This document shows positions 51,694-59,889 of a stretch of DNA of 64,000 bases, piece after piece. The stretch spans positions 17,381-81,380 of the forward strand of contig JAFQED010000064.1 in NCBI GenBank assembly GCA_017415765.1. The letters run 5' to 3'. The stretch is from Desulfovibrio sp. (GTDB taxonomy: Bacteria; Desulfobacterota; Desulfovibrionia; Desulfovibrionales; Desulfovibrionaceae). Numbering within the stretch: position 1 is the stretch's first letter; each line of letters opens with the position of its first letter. The position numbers and the translations under genes were made by a program. The notes below the pieces were generated by a model, which ran no database searches, was not told the origin of the DNA, and worked only from the letters and a program-made list of their open reading frames with translations.

Positions 51694-52434
51694 ATGCGTG
51701 TTGCAATTATTACAGGAACAGGAGAAGCCTCAATCAAAAGCTGCAATCGTCTTGTGGAGCTGTTGAAGGACGAGGCAGACACGTTTATTGTGCAAGAGAA
51801 ATCACTCACGATGAAAAAAATTTGTCATATTATATTAAAAAGAATAAAAAGTAAAGGGTTTATAAATGCATTAGGAATGATTTTTGGTTATTTATTTGGC
51901 ATGCTACAACCATCTAAAAAAATAGATCCTACATACACAATAAATTACAAAACAACAGCTATCAATAAAGATGTTTGCGCTGAAACTAAAATATGCGAAT
52001 TCACTGCGGACTATATTGTTACAATAGGATGCTCGCTACTGAAAAAAACATTACTCAATAAGCTAAACACTCCGATCATTAATATCCATCCTGGTATCAA
52101 TCCAAGATATAGAGGGGCTGGAAATGTTTGGGCCTGCTTTGATAACGATTTTTCGACAACTGGCGTAACTATACATAAAATTGATGCGGGTATTGATACA
52201 GGCGAGATCATTTCAAATAGATTTATCGATTTTAAGCAAGCTAGAATTAATTTTGTAAATATGAATGCTATTTGTATGGAAGAAGGAAGCTATCTTGTTT
52301 ATGATTTTTTATGCCAAAATAAAAAGAGCATTGATATAGATGTAACAAAATTACAAAGTAATTTTAGAGGTTTTCCGACATTTTTTGAAATACTAAAAGC
52401 GAAAAATAATTTTCAAAAAAATAAATTAGTATAA
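51694..52434 (+). CDS. Formyltransferase family protein (sugar N-formyltransferase-like)
   Basis: A 246-residue AT-rich gene whose product has the family catalytic motif: TPIINIHPGINPRYRGAGNV (Asn, His and the HPGxxPRYRG loop) followed by GVTIHKIDAGIDTGEIIS with the catalytic Asp. The N-terminus (MRVAIITGTGEASIKSCNRL) is a Rossmann-like start. It lacks the C-terminal domain of methionyl-tRNA formyltransferase, so an amino-sugar substrate fits better. AAAGGAG precedes the ATG. It is intact despite several A6 runs, and it lies in the AT-rich block with the broken FemAB-like gene. A second, phase-variable formyltransferase lies 1 kb upstream. Confidence 0.85.
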   Translation: MRVAIITGTGEASIKSCNRLVELLKDEADTFIVQEKSLTMKKICHIILKRIKSKGFINALGMIFGYLFGMLQPSKKIDPTYTINYKTTAINKDVCAETKICEFTADYIVTIGCSLLKKTLLNKLNTPIINIHPGINPRYRGAGNVWACFDNDFSTTGVTIHKIDAGIDTGEIISNRFIDFKQARINFVNMNAICMEEGSYLVYDFLCQNKKSIDIDVTKLQSNFRGFPTFFEILKAKNNFQKNKLV

Positions 52435-52548
52435 CCATGATATTATACTAGTAAGTGTGACAATTAGCTACATATTTATACAATTAAATTATATGTTCAT
52501 AAAAACAGTCATCGCATAGACTGCATTACTAACTCTGGGTACTTGCCT

Positions 52549-54444
52549 ATGAACACCCTGTATAAGTCTGTCAGGCTGGTCATTGAATGGCTGTTCACGC
52601 CGATTACCATGCTGCCGGCGATGCTGCGCACCTACCGACAGCTTTTCGACATTTTTTCCGGCGCATGGGAGCGGAGGGAGGGCAAGCCCCTCTGGTGTTT
52701 CTCCGGCAAAGACATTGCATTCCGCGGGTGGTATGAAAAGCTTGCCCGCGACTTCACTCTGCGCGGCCGCTTTGGCTATGAGTGGGCCAACGGAGCAGGC
52801 GATAACCTCGCCGGCAAAATTTACAATAACTTTGTCACATACTGGCTTTACGGCAAATTGGGTACACGGCTGTTTCACGGTGCCGCGATCGCCATCTTTG
52901 CTTTGGCTCTTTTTATCTCTGCATGGATCCAATTTGGTTTTTTCGTAGCGGCGCTAGCGCTCTTCTTCTTTCTCCCATCCTCATTTGTTGTCGTATCTTT
53001 GATGCATATGGGGAAGCCGGAAAGCCTGTTCTGGGGATTTTCCCTTATCGCCATGTTGCTGCTGCTTTCCGGTTGGTACATATCCGCCGGGATTTTATGG
53101 AGCTGCATAGCCTTTTGCAATCTGCCTGCGGCGGCAATGTGCGGCATTTTTATGGGGCCGGTCGGCTGTGTGCAAGCATTCTGCGACGACGCCCTTGTGC
53201 CGCTTCTTTTTTCCATAGCTCCGGGCGCGGCCAAAACAGTCTGGCGAATTTATTATATGCACAAGGCCGGCACGCTTTCACACATGTACTCCGAGCAGGT
53301 AAAAATGGCTTCAATTCCCCCACTCCCCTTACGATGGGAATGCGTGACCGCCATCCCCATCGTAGTTTCCTTATGCCTCTGCCCTCTGCTTTTTCCTGGC
53401 GGAACAATCCATTGGGCCGCCTGTAGCTGGATACTTTTTTCCGGCTGGCTCAACGACAGGTTCATCCGTTACAACGACAAGGAAAGCGTGCAGGCATTCA
53501 TGGCGATCTGCGCTTTCGCCCTGGCGACAACCTCATGCAATATCGGTTCATATGCTGTACTGCTGTATCTGCTGTACCCCCCGATACAGGATGTGCACGC
53601 CGCTTTTCCGCAGTTTCCCGGAGAGACGGGACATGCCGCCAAGTGCAGAACCTTCCGGCATATTTATCCCAATCTGACCTCACGCCCCTACATTGTGCCC
53701 GACGCGCTGCAGTCTTTTTTTTCCCATATCCCCAAATACTCACGAATTATCGCTGAATATGACGGCGATCCTCGCAGCGGAAGCCCCATGCGCGCTTTCT
53801 GGAGCTATCTGGACATGTTCCGCGCAAACCGGGAAATCAATCTTTTCAATGACATGTATTTACGTCCCTTCGCACCACTAATTTCCTCTATGGTTGCGAA
53901 CCGTTTTTCCCCCGATCTCATGTCGGCGCAGGAGATGTCGGAACATTTGCACTACTTCGGCATTAAATACGTCATCGCATATACCGATGCTATGTGTACA
54001 AGGTTGGATAACATGGCGTGCAAATATATCGCAACAGTTTTTCCTGTATATTCCCAATTTCTGTTTGGATATGACGTCCAGGCCATAGCAAGAATGCATC
54101 AAAAGATGCACCTGTTCCGCACAGATGTACAAGATGGAATTATATCTGATACAGACACGTTCACTGTCGACAAGAAAATTTTGAGATTTATTGCCGAAAG
54201 GGGAAAGGCCCATACCGTCCGCTTGCTTTATTCTCCGCAGTTTCATGTTTCGCAGGCAGGAAAGGAACTGCCTTTCTCCCCTGCCGCGCATCCGCGCCTC
54301 CCTTGCGAGCCGTTCATTTCCCTTCCCATTGTCGATTCCGGCCCTGTGACGCTCACCCATCCCCTCTGGGGCTTTTCTCGCGCGCCGGAGAACAGGAGAC
54401 CAGGCTGCTCTTGTTCGGACAACTGTGAACTTGTCTCAAAATGA
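52549..54444 (+). CDS. Unrecognised integral-membrane protein of the glycan locus (631 aa)
   Basis: I do not recognise a named family. Residues about 1-85 are mainly soluble (YRQLFDIFSGAWERREGKPL). They are followed by about eight hydrophobic segments to residue about 350 (FHGAAIAIFALALFISAWIQ; FFVAALALFFFLPSSFVVVS; FSLIAMLLLLSGWYISAGIL; VTAIPIVVSLCLCPLLFPGG; AVLLYLLYPPIQDVHAAFPQ). The C-terminal 270 residues are soluble. The plan, many membrane helices then a periplasmic-type tail, recalls GT-C glycosyltransferases, which use lipid-linked sugar donors. The start may be ATG 52549 or TTG 52543; no clear ribosome site. A glycosyltransferase role is a guess from topology and place. Confidence 0.6.
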   Translation: MNTLYKSVRLVIEWLFTPITMLPAMLRTYRQLFDIFSGAWERREGKPLWCFSGKDIAFRGWYEKLARDFTLRGRFGYEWANGAGDNLAGKIYNNFVTYWLYGKLGTRLFHGAAIAIFALALFISAWIQFGFFVAALALFFFLPSSFVVVSLMHMGKPESLFWGFSLIAMLLLLSGWYISAGILWSCIAFCNLPAAAMCGIFMGPVGCVQAFCDDALVPLLFSIAPGAAKTVWRIYYMHKAGTLSHMYSEQVKMASIPPLPLRWECVTAIPIVVSLCLCPLLFPGGTIHWAACSWILFSGWLNDRFIRYNDKESVQAFMAICAFALATTSCNIGSYAVLLYLLYPPIQDVHAAFPQFPGETGHAAKCRTFRHIYPNLTSRPYIVPDALQSFFSHIPKYSRIIAEYDGDPRSGSPMRAFWSYLDMFRANREINLFNDMYLRPFAPLISSMVANRFSPDLMSAQEMSEHLHYFGIKYVIAYTDAMCTRLDNMACKYIATVFPVYSQFLFGYDVQAIARMHQKMHLFRTDVQDGIISDTDTFTVDKKILRFIAERGKAHTVRLLYSPQFHVSQAGKELPFSPAAHPRLPCEPFISLPIVDSGPVTLTHPLWGFSRAPENRRPGCSCSDNCELVSK

Positions 54445-54576
54445 TTTCTGGTGTATTTTGTTTTTTACCTTATGTGACACACAGGCCTCTCCTTGCAGAG
54501 GGAGCTGATAAACGTGCATTTCGATGTACTGTTAACCTACATTAGGTGAATTACTTGTCAGTAATAGGAGTTTATC

Positions 54577-55776
54577 ATGTACAGACAATGCACTCGTTGC
54601 GTCATGGACACAAGCGATCCGCAGATCACGTTCGACGCTGACGGCCATTGCAATCATTGCACTCAAGCTGCAAAGCTGCTGTCAGAACTTCCAACCGACA
54701 AAGAAAAAGCCCTTTCCCTTCTGATCGCAAATATCCAGGGCATGGGGAAAGACAAGCCGTATGACTGCATTATCGGCCTTTCCGGTGGCGTCGATTCCTC
54801 CTATCTGGCGTACAAAGCCAAGGACTGGAACCTGCGCCCGCTTCTCGTACATGTGGATAGCGGCTGGAATACCCCGGAATCAGAGAATAATGTTGTCCGT
54901 CTTGCCGAATACCTGAACGCCCCCCTTGTGCGGGAAACTGCGGATTGGGAGGACATGCGCGACTTGCAGAGAGCCTTCCTGCAATCCGGCGTTCCCAATC
55001 AGGATATTCCGCAGGATCATCTTTTCTTCTCTGTCATCTATGAGCAGGTGCGCAAGCACGCAATTCCCTGCTGGCTCAGCGGAAGCAACCTGGCGGGCGA
55101 ATCCATTCTCCCGCAGGCATGGGGATACAACGCCATGGATTCCTGGCATCTCCGTGAAATCCATCGCAAATTCGGGACGCGTAACCTGTCCTCCTTCAAA
55201 TTTATGTCCCTGCTAGACTACCTTGGCTATTACTGCGGTTTTGATGAAAGCCTGCAACGATTTTCCCCGTTGAATCTGTTGGACTACAACCCCCTGGAAG
55301 CCCGCGAAACCCTCAAACGGGACTGCGGCTGGCAGGATTACGGACGTAAGCATGGGGAATCATATTTCACGCGCTATTTCCAAAATTATTACCTCCCCAA
55401 ACGCTTCGGCTATGACAAGCGCAAAGCCCATCTGTCGAGCCTGATCATGAGCGGTGCCATCACGCGGGATCAGGCCATTGAAGAATTACAGCGTCCCCTG
55501 TATGTTCCCGAAGACTTGGAGAAGGACGAAACCATCGTCCGTGAAAAACTCGGTTACAGCAAAGCGCAGTGGGAGTGCATTCTCAACCTGCCCACGCACC
55601 CGCACGAAGACTATCCAAGCCGACATGCGCTGATTACCCGGATATCCGCCACTTCCGGCATTAAGCGAATGTTTCTGGTGGCCCTCTTTTTGCTTCTTCG
55701 CGGCGATTTTTCGACCCTCTCAAAAAAAATCTCTCACAAATGGCGTCGGCGTCCGCTTGCTGGGGAAGGCCTATGA
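54577..55776 (+). CDS. N-acetyl sugar amidotransferase (WbpG/PseA/LegG type)
   Basis: A 399-residue PP-loop enzyme with a zinc-finger-like start MYRQCTRCVMDTSDPQITFD...CNHC and the ATP site IIGLSGGVDSSYLAYKA. These are followed by LLVHVDSGWNTPESENNV and LFFSVIYEQVRKHAIPCWLS, as in WbpG. Members add an amidino group to N-acetyl sugars (acetamidino groups of O-antigens or of pseudaminic/legionaminic acids). They usually work with HisH- and HisF-like partners supplying ammonia, and neither is in this window. GGAG precedes the ATG. The 132-base gap before it probably holds its own promoter, but I could not fix one. Confidence 0.9.
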   Translation: MYRQCTRCVMDTSDPQITFDADGHCNHCTQAAKLLSELPTDKEKALSLLIANIQGMGKDKPYDCIIGLSGGVDSSYLAYKAKDWNLRPLLVHVDSGWNTPESENNVVRLAEYLNAPLVRETADWEDMRDLQRAFLQSGVPNQDIPQDHLFFSVIYEQVRKHAIPCWLSGSNLAGESILPQAWGYNAMDSWHLREIHRKFGTRNLSSFKFMSLLDYLGYYCGFDESLQRFSPLNLLDYNPLEARETLKRDCGWQDYGRKHGESYFTRYFQNYYLPKRFGYDKRKAHLSSLIMSGAITRDQAIEELQRPLYVPEDLEKDETIVREKLGYSKAQWECILNLPTHPHEDYPSRHALITRISATSGIKRMFLVALFLLLRGDFSTLSKKISHKWRRRPLAGEGL

Positions 55777-55827
55777 GGCTGACCAACCGTCCGTGTACCA
55801 CTTGCATCATGCTGTGAGATATAGCGC

Positions 55828-57003
55828 ATGAAGAACCAGACCTCTTTTCTCTCCCTCTTTGAAGGGCAGTTCGGCACGGCATCTCGTCCAACGCGCATGG
55901 GACAGTTGGCGATCCGTCTGGGAGGGGAGCTGACGGTGTATTCCCGCACCAGTGCAAAAAATACGGCGGAGCACCGGCCGCATATCCGCTTTGTGCCCTT
56001 CCGCCCGACAGAGCGCCCTCTGCTGAGTAAAGTGCAGCGCCGCGCGGACCTCGCCCTGCGGCGCTTCGACGCCGTGCGGCGCAATGACGCACAGTGGGCT
56101 GTCCCGCCGGGCCCGTTGCAGGAGGAACCTTTTGACATCATCCTCTGCCATGACCTGATACTCCTGCCCATGGCATATGCCGTCAGGGAACTGCCCCATA
56201 ACCGCGGCCGGGCTAAAATTGTCATGGACCTGCGGGAGTATTACCCGAGGCAGGTGGAATCCAGCTTGAGATGGAAGCTTTCCACAGGAATTCTGTATCA
56301 TCTCCTGTGCGATTGCTATCTGCGCCATGCGGACACGCTGCTGACCGTTTCGCCGGGGCTGGTTGACGAATACAAACGTGTGTACGGTGTCACATGCCGT
56401 CTCCTGCCGAGCTATTCGCCGTTTCATGACTTACAGCCAAGTGCCATTGCGGAGGATCCCATCCGCTGCATCCATCATGGAGGCGCGCAGCCGAACCGCA
56501 AGCTGGAAGGCATGATCGAGGCCGTCCGCATGCTCAACGGTCGTTTCACCCTTGATTTCATGCTCGCCTTGGGGGACGCCGCCTATTTGCGGCAGCTTCA
56601 GGAAATGGCGCGCGATGTGCCGTGGGTGCGTTTTCTCCCACCTGTTCCCATGCCGGATATTGTCACTGCCATACACAGCTACCACCTTGGATTATATCTT
56701 ATTTCCCCAATTTCCTTCAACCATCGTCATTGCTGGCCCAACAAGCTTTTCGAGTTCATTCAGGCGCGGCTCGGCGTGATCGTCAGCCCCGTGCCGGACA
56801 TGGCCGGCCTTGTCCGGGGCTGGGGCGTCGGCGCGGTGAGCGACGACTTCACCCCGGAATCCCTGGCAAGGCTTCTTGACGGCCTCGCGCCTGAAACCAT
56901 CAGGCGGTTCAAGGAGCACTCCCATATGGCGGCAAAAGAACTCTGCTGGGAACACAATGAAAAGGTTCTTGAGGGGATATTCAACAACCTTTTGACGCAA
57001 TGA
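55828..57003 (+). CDS. Family 4-type glycosyltransferase
   Basis: A 391-residue GT-B enzyme. It has an N-terminal region MKNQTSFLSLFEGQFGTASR, DIILCHDLILLPMAYAV (His loop), KIVMDLREYYPR, HADTLLTVSPGLVDEYKRVY, and CIHHGGAQPNRKLEGMIEAV. A C-terminal nucleotide-sugar site is around CWPNKLFEFIQARLGVIVSP (ExxxxG/A...E-like). It should transfer a sugar from a nucleotide donor to the growing glycan on the cytosolic face. The gap to the WbpG gene is 51 bases. Donor and linkage cannot be read. Confidence 0.85.
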   Translation: MKNQTSFLSLFEGQFGTASRPTRMGQLAIRLGGELTVYSRTSAKNTAEHRPHIRFVPFRPTERPLLSKVQRRADLALRRFDAVRRNDAQWAVPPGPLQEEPFDIILCHDLILLPMAYAVRELPHNRGRAKIVMDLREYYPRQVESSLRWKLSTGILYHLLCDCYLRHADTLLTVSPGLVDEYKRVYGVTCRLLPSYSPFHDLQPSAIAEDPIRCIHHGGAQPNRKLEGMIEAVRMLNGRFTLDFMLALGDAAYLRQLQEMARDVPWVRFLPPVPMPDIVTAIHSYHLGLYLISPISFNHRHCWPNKLFEFIQARLGVIVSPVPDMAGLVRGWGVGAVSDDFTPESLARLLDGLAPETIRRFKEHSHMAAKELCWEHNEKVLEGIFNNLLTQ

Positions 57004-57045
57004 TTTTTATTGCATCCTTAAGAATACTGTGAGGGGCAGCATCCC

Positions 57046-58041
57046 ATGGCCCAGAAACTTCTCATCACCGGAGCAGACGGCTTCATCGGCTCGCATCTCG
57101 CTGAATTCTGCGTGCAGAAGGGGTACGATGTGCGCGCCTTCTGCCTGTACAATTCCTTCGGCCGGCTGGGCTGGCTGGACAGCAGCCCCCTGCTGCCCGA
57201 AATGGACGTTTTCTGCGGCGACATACGGGATGCCTACGGTGTGCGCCAGGCCATGCGCGGCTGCGACGCCGTGCTGCACCTGGCGGCACTGATCGCCATC
57301 CCCTATTCCTACCATTCGCCGGAAACCTACGTGGACACCAACATCAAGGGAACGCTGAACGTGGTGCAGGCCGCGCGCGACCTTGATGTCAGCCGGGTGG
57401 TGCATACCTCCACCAGCGAGGTGTATGGCACGGCCCGCTTCGTGCCCATCACGGAAGAGCACCCGCTGCAGGGGCAGTCTCCCTATTCGGCGACGAAAAT
57501 CGGCGCGGACCAGCTGGCCTTGTCGTTCCACAAGGCCTTCGGCACGCCTGTGGCCGTGCTTCGCCCGTTCAACACCTACGGCCCGCGCCAGTCCACACGG
57601 GCGGTCATCCCTACCATCATCACGCAGCTTGCCGCAGGCATGCGCGAGATTCGGCTCGGCAGCCTGCACCCCACCCGCGACTTCAGCTATGTGACGGATA
57701 CCGCCGCCGCCTTTGAGGCCGTGCTGCGCTCGGACGATTGCGTCGGCGAGGTGGTCAACGGCGGATCGGGCTTTGAGATCAGCATCGGCGACCTGGCGCG
57801 TGACATTGCGGAACTCATGAGCGCAGACATTGAAATACGCTACGACGACGCCCGTCTCCGTCCGGCGGACAGCGAGGTGGAACGCCTGTGGGCCGACAAT
57901 TCCAAGCTGAAAAGGTTGACAACATGGCGTCCCCTGTTTGAAGGTAGGGAAGGCTTCCGGCGAGGCCTGCGCGAAACCATAGACTGGTTCTCCCGCCCTG
58001 AAAACCTGCGCCTCTACAAGCCGGGCCGGTACATCCTTTAG
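57046..58041 (+). CDS. NAD-dependent nucleotide-sugar 4,6-dehydratase/epimerase (LegB-like extended SDR)
   Basis: A 331-residue extended SDR. It has the NAD site KLLITGADGFIGSHLAEFC, the catalytic Ser/Thr region HTSTSEVYGTARFVPITEEH, and the YxxxK motif SPYSATKIGADQLALSF. RPFNTYGPRQSTRAVIPTII and TRDFSYVTDTAAAFEAVLRS complete the sugar-nucleotide fold. TSTSEVYGTA and the length fit the UDP-GlcNAc/GDP-GlcNAc 4,6-dehydratases of legionaminic acid synthesis (LegB). It is followed directly by a nucleotidyltransferase and a DegT aminotransferase, the natural order for making a 4-amino-6-deoxy sugar. GAGGGG precedes the ATG. Confidence 0.85.
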   Translation: MAQKLLITGADGFIGSHLAEFCVQKGYDVRAFCLYNSFGRLGWLDSSPLLPEMDVFCGDIRDAYGVRQAMRGCDAVLHLAALIAIPYSYHSPETYVDTNIKGTLNVVQAARDLDVSRVVHTSTSEVYGTARFVPITEEHPLQGQSPYSATKIGADQLALSFHKAFGTPVAVLRPFNTYGPRQSTRAVIPTIITQLAAGMREIRLGSLHPTRDFSYVTDTAAAFEAVLRSDDCVGEVVNGGSGFEISIGDLARDIAELMSADIEIRYDDARLRPADSEVERLWADNSKLKRLTTWRPLFEGREGFRRGLRETIDWFSRPENLRLYKPGRYIL

Positions 58042-58049
58042 GAATTCGC

Positions 58050-58763
58050 ATGAAAGCAGTCATCCAGGCAGGCGGCAAGGGCACGCGCCTGCGGCCGTAC
58101 ACGCTTGTCCTGCCCAAGCCGCTCGTGCCCGTGGGCGGCTACCCCGTCATCGAGATTCTGCTGAAATGGCTGCGCCGCAACGGCGTCGCCGAGAGCTGCA
58201 TCACCCTGGGGTACCTGGGCTCGCTCATCCGCGCCGTGTGCGGTGACGGCGAAAAATTCGGCATGCCCATCCGCTATGTGCAGGAGGAAGAGCCGCTCAA
58301 CACCGTGGGCGCGCTGCATCTGCTGGGAAAATCCGTGCTGGATGCAACCTTCCTCTCGCTCAACGGCGATGTTATCACCGACCTCAATCTGCGCGAGATG
58401 CTCCGCTTTCACAAGAACCACGGCGGCCTGCTCACAGTGGCCACGGCCACCAAGCCGGTTTCTCTCGACCTGGGCGTGCTGGAGCTGGACGAGAACAATA
58501 TCGCCACCGGTTTCCGGGAAAAGCCGAAGCTGACGTATGCCGTCAGCATGGGCATCTATTGCATGGAGCCGGAGATCCTTGACCTCATCCCCGAAAAGGT
58601 CGCCTTCGGCTTTGACGACCTCATGTACACCATGCTGGACAAGGGCCTGCCGGTGCATGCCTACCGGCATCAGGGCATGTGGATGGACATCGGCCGGCCC
58701 GAGGATTATGTCAAGGCTCAGGAGGTCTTCGAGAAAAACCAGGCCAGCATTCTGGGGGTCTGA
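58050..58763 (+). CDS. Sugar-1-phosphate nucleotidyltransferase (PtmE/RfbA-like)
   Basis: A 237-residue nucleotidyltransferase. The activation loop is MKAVIQAGGKGTRLRPYT, with LPKPLVPVGGYPVIE behind it (substrate Lys). FLSLNGDVITDLNLREMLRF carries the metal Asp, and GFDDLMYTMLDKGLPVHAYR and MWMDIGRPEDY close the family pattern. It makes an NDP-sugar from a sugar phosphate. The short form without extra domain resembles PtmE, the guanylyltransferase of GDP-linked legionaminic acid synthesis. The gap from the LegB-like gene is 8 bases, and 1 base separates it from the aminotransferase. Confidence 0.85.
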   Translation: MKAVIQAGGKGTRLRPYTLVLPKPLVPVGGYPVIEILLKWLRRNGVAESCITLGYLGSLIRAVCGDGEKFGMPIRYVQEEEPLNTVGALHLLGKSVLDATFLSLNGDVITDLNLREMLRFHKNHGGLLTVATATKPVSLDLGVLELDENNIATGFREKPKLTYAVSMGIYCMEPEILDLIPEKVAFGFDDLMYTMLDKGLPVHAYRHQGMWMDIGRPEDYVKAQEVFEKNQASILGV

Positions 58764-58764
58764 C

Positions 58765-59889
58765 ATGGATGCCGTGAAACACATCGGCCTTTCCGAAGCC
58801 AGCCTTGGCCCGGAGGAGGAGGAAGCCGTCCTGGCCGTTCTGCGGAGCGGTTGGCTGACGCAGGGCGAAAAGGTCGCAACCTTCGAGCGGGCCTTCGCCC
58901 GGACGCACGCCATGGAGCACGCCGTGGCGGTCAATTCCGCGACGGCCGGGCTGCACCTTTCTCTGGCCGCCCTGGGCATCGGGCCGGGCGAGGACGTGCT
59001 CGTGCCCGCAGTCACGTTTGTGGCCACGGCCAATGCCGTTTTTTACACCGGGGCCAAGGCTCTGCCGGTGGACGCGGCAGCGGCGGACAATCCCCACATG
59101 TCCATGGAGCATGCGGCCTCCCTGCTCACGGACAGGACGCGCGCGGTCATCCTCATGCATTACGGCGGCTATGCCATGGATATGGAAGCCTGGAGCGCCT
59201 TCTGCGCGCGTCATGGCCTGCTGCTGCTGGAAGACGCGGCGCACGCGCCCGGCCTCAAAGGCGTGGGGCGGCAGTCGTCCGCCGCCGTATACAGCTTTTT
59301 CGGCAACAAGAACATGACCACCGCCGAGGGCGGCATGATCACAACGCGCGACGGGGCTCTGGCCGAGCGACTGCGCCGGCTGCGCGGCCATGCCATGTCC
59401 GCCCCCACCCTGACGCGGGCCAGGGGGCATGCCTTCAGCTACGACATTGAGGAGCTGGGCTGGAATTACCGCCTGGACGAGCTGCGAGCCGCCGTCGGCC
59501 TTGCCCAGTTGCAGAAGCTGGACGCCTTCAACGCCCGGCGCGCCGCGCTGGCGCGGCTCTACCGCCGCCTCATGGCCGAGGCGTTGCCGGAGGCAGCGGC
59601 GCCCTTCTCCGGGGAACATGCGAGCGTCAACCACCTGTTTACCGTCGTCCTGCCGGAGGGAACCGCGCGCCCCGATGTCATGCGGGCCATGCGCGAACGC
59701 GGCGTCCAGACCAGCATTCACTATCCCCCGTGGTATCGTTTCACCTGGCACAGCGACCAAGTGGGAACGGTCAGCCTGCCCCATGCAGACGCCTACTGCG
59801 CGCGAACCCTGACGCTCCCCCTGCACCCGCAGATGACGGACGATGACGTGGCCTATGTGGTGCAGTCCCTGAGCTCCAGCCTGCGGTGA
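58765..59889 (+). CDS. DegT/LegC-like PLP aminotransferase
   Basis: A 374-residue sugar aminotransferase. Marks are the N-terminal SGWLTQGEKVATFERAFA, VPAVTFVATANAVFYTGAKA, LLLEDAAHAPGLKG with the PLP Asp, and YSFFGNKNMTTAEGGMI with the Schiff-base Lys, then NYRLDELRAAVGLAQL. It would aminate the 4-keto sugar produced by the LegB-like dehydratase two genes upstream. The ATG at 58765 lies 1 base after the previous stop. The last codon overlaps the next gene's start (GTG in TGCGGTGAG). Together with the two upstream genes it forms a compact amino-sugar module. Confidence 0.88.
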   Translation: MDAVKHIGLSEASLGPEEEEAVLAVLRSGWLTQGEKVATFERAFARTHAMEHAVAVNSATAGLHLSLAALGIGPGEDVLVPAVTFVATANAVFYTGAKALPVDAAAADNPHMSMEHAASLLTDRTRAVILMHYGGYAMDMEAWSAFCARHGLLLLEDAAHAPGLKGVGRQSSAAVYSFFGNKNMTTAEGGMITTRDGALAERLRRLRGHAMSAPTLTRARGHAFSYDIEELGWNYRLDELRAAVGLAQLQKLDAFNARRAALARLYRRLMAEALPEAAAPFSGEHASVNHLFTVVLPEGTARPDVMRAMRERGVQTSIHYPPWYRFTWHSDQVGTVSLPHADAYCARTLTLPLHPQMTDDDVAYVVQSLSSSLR

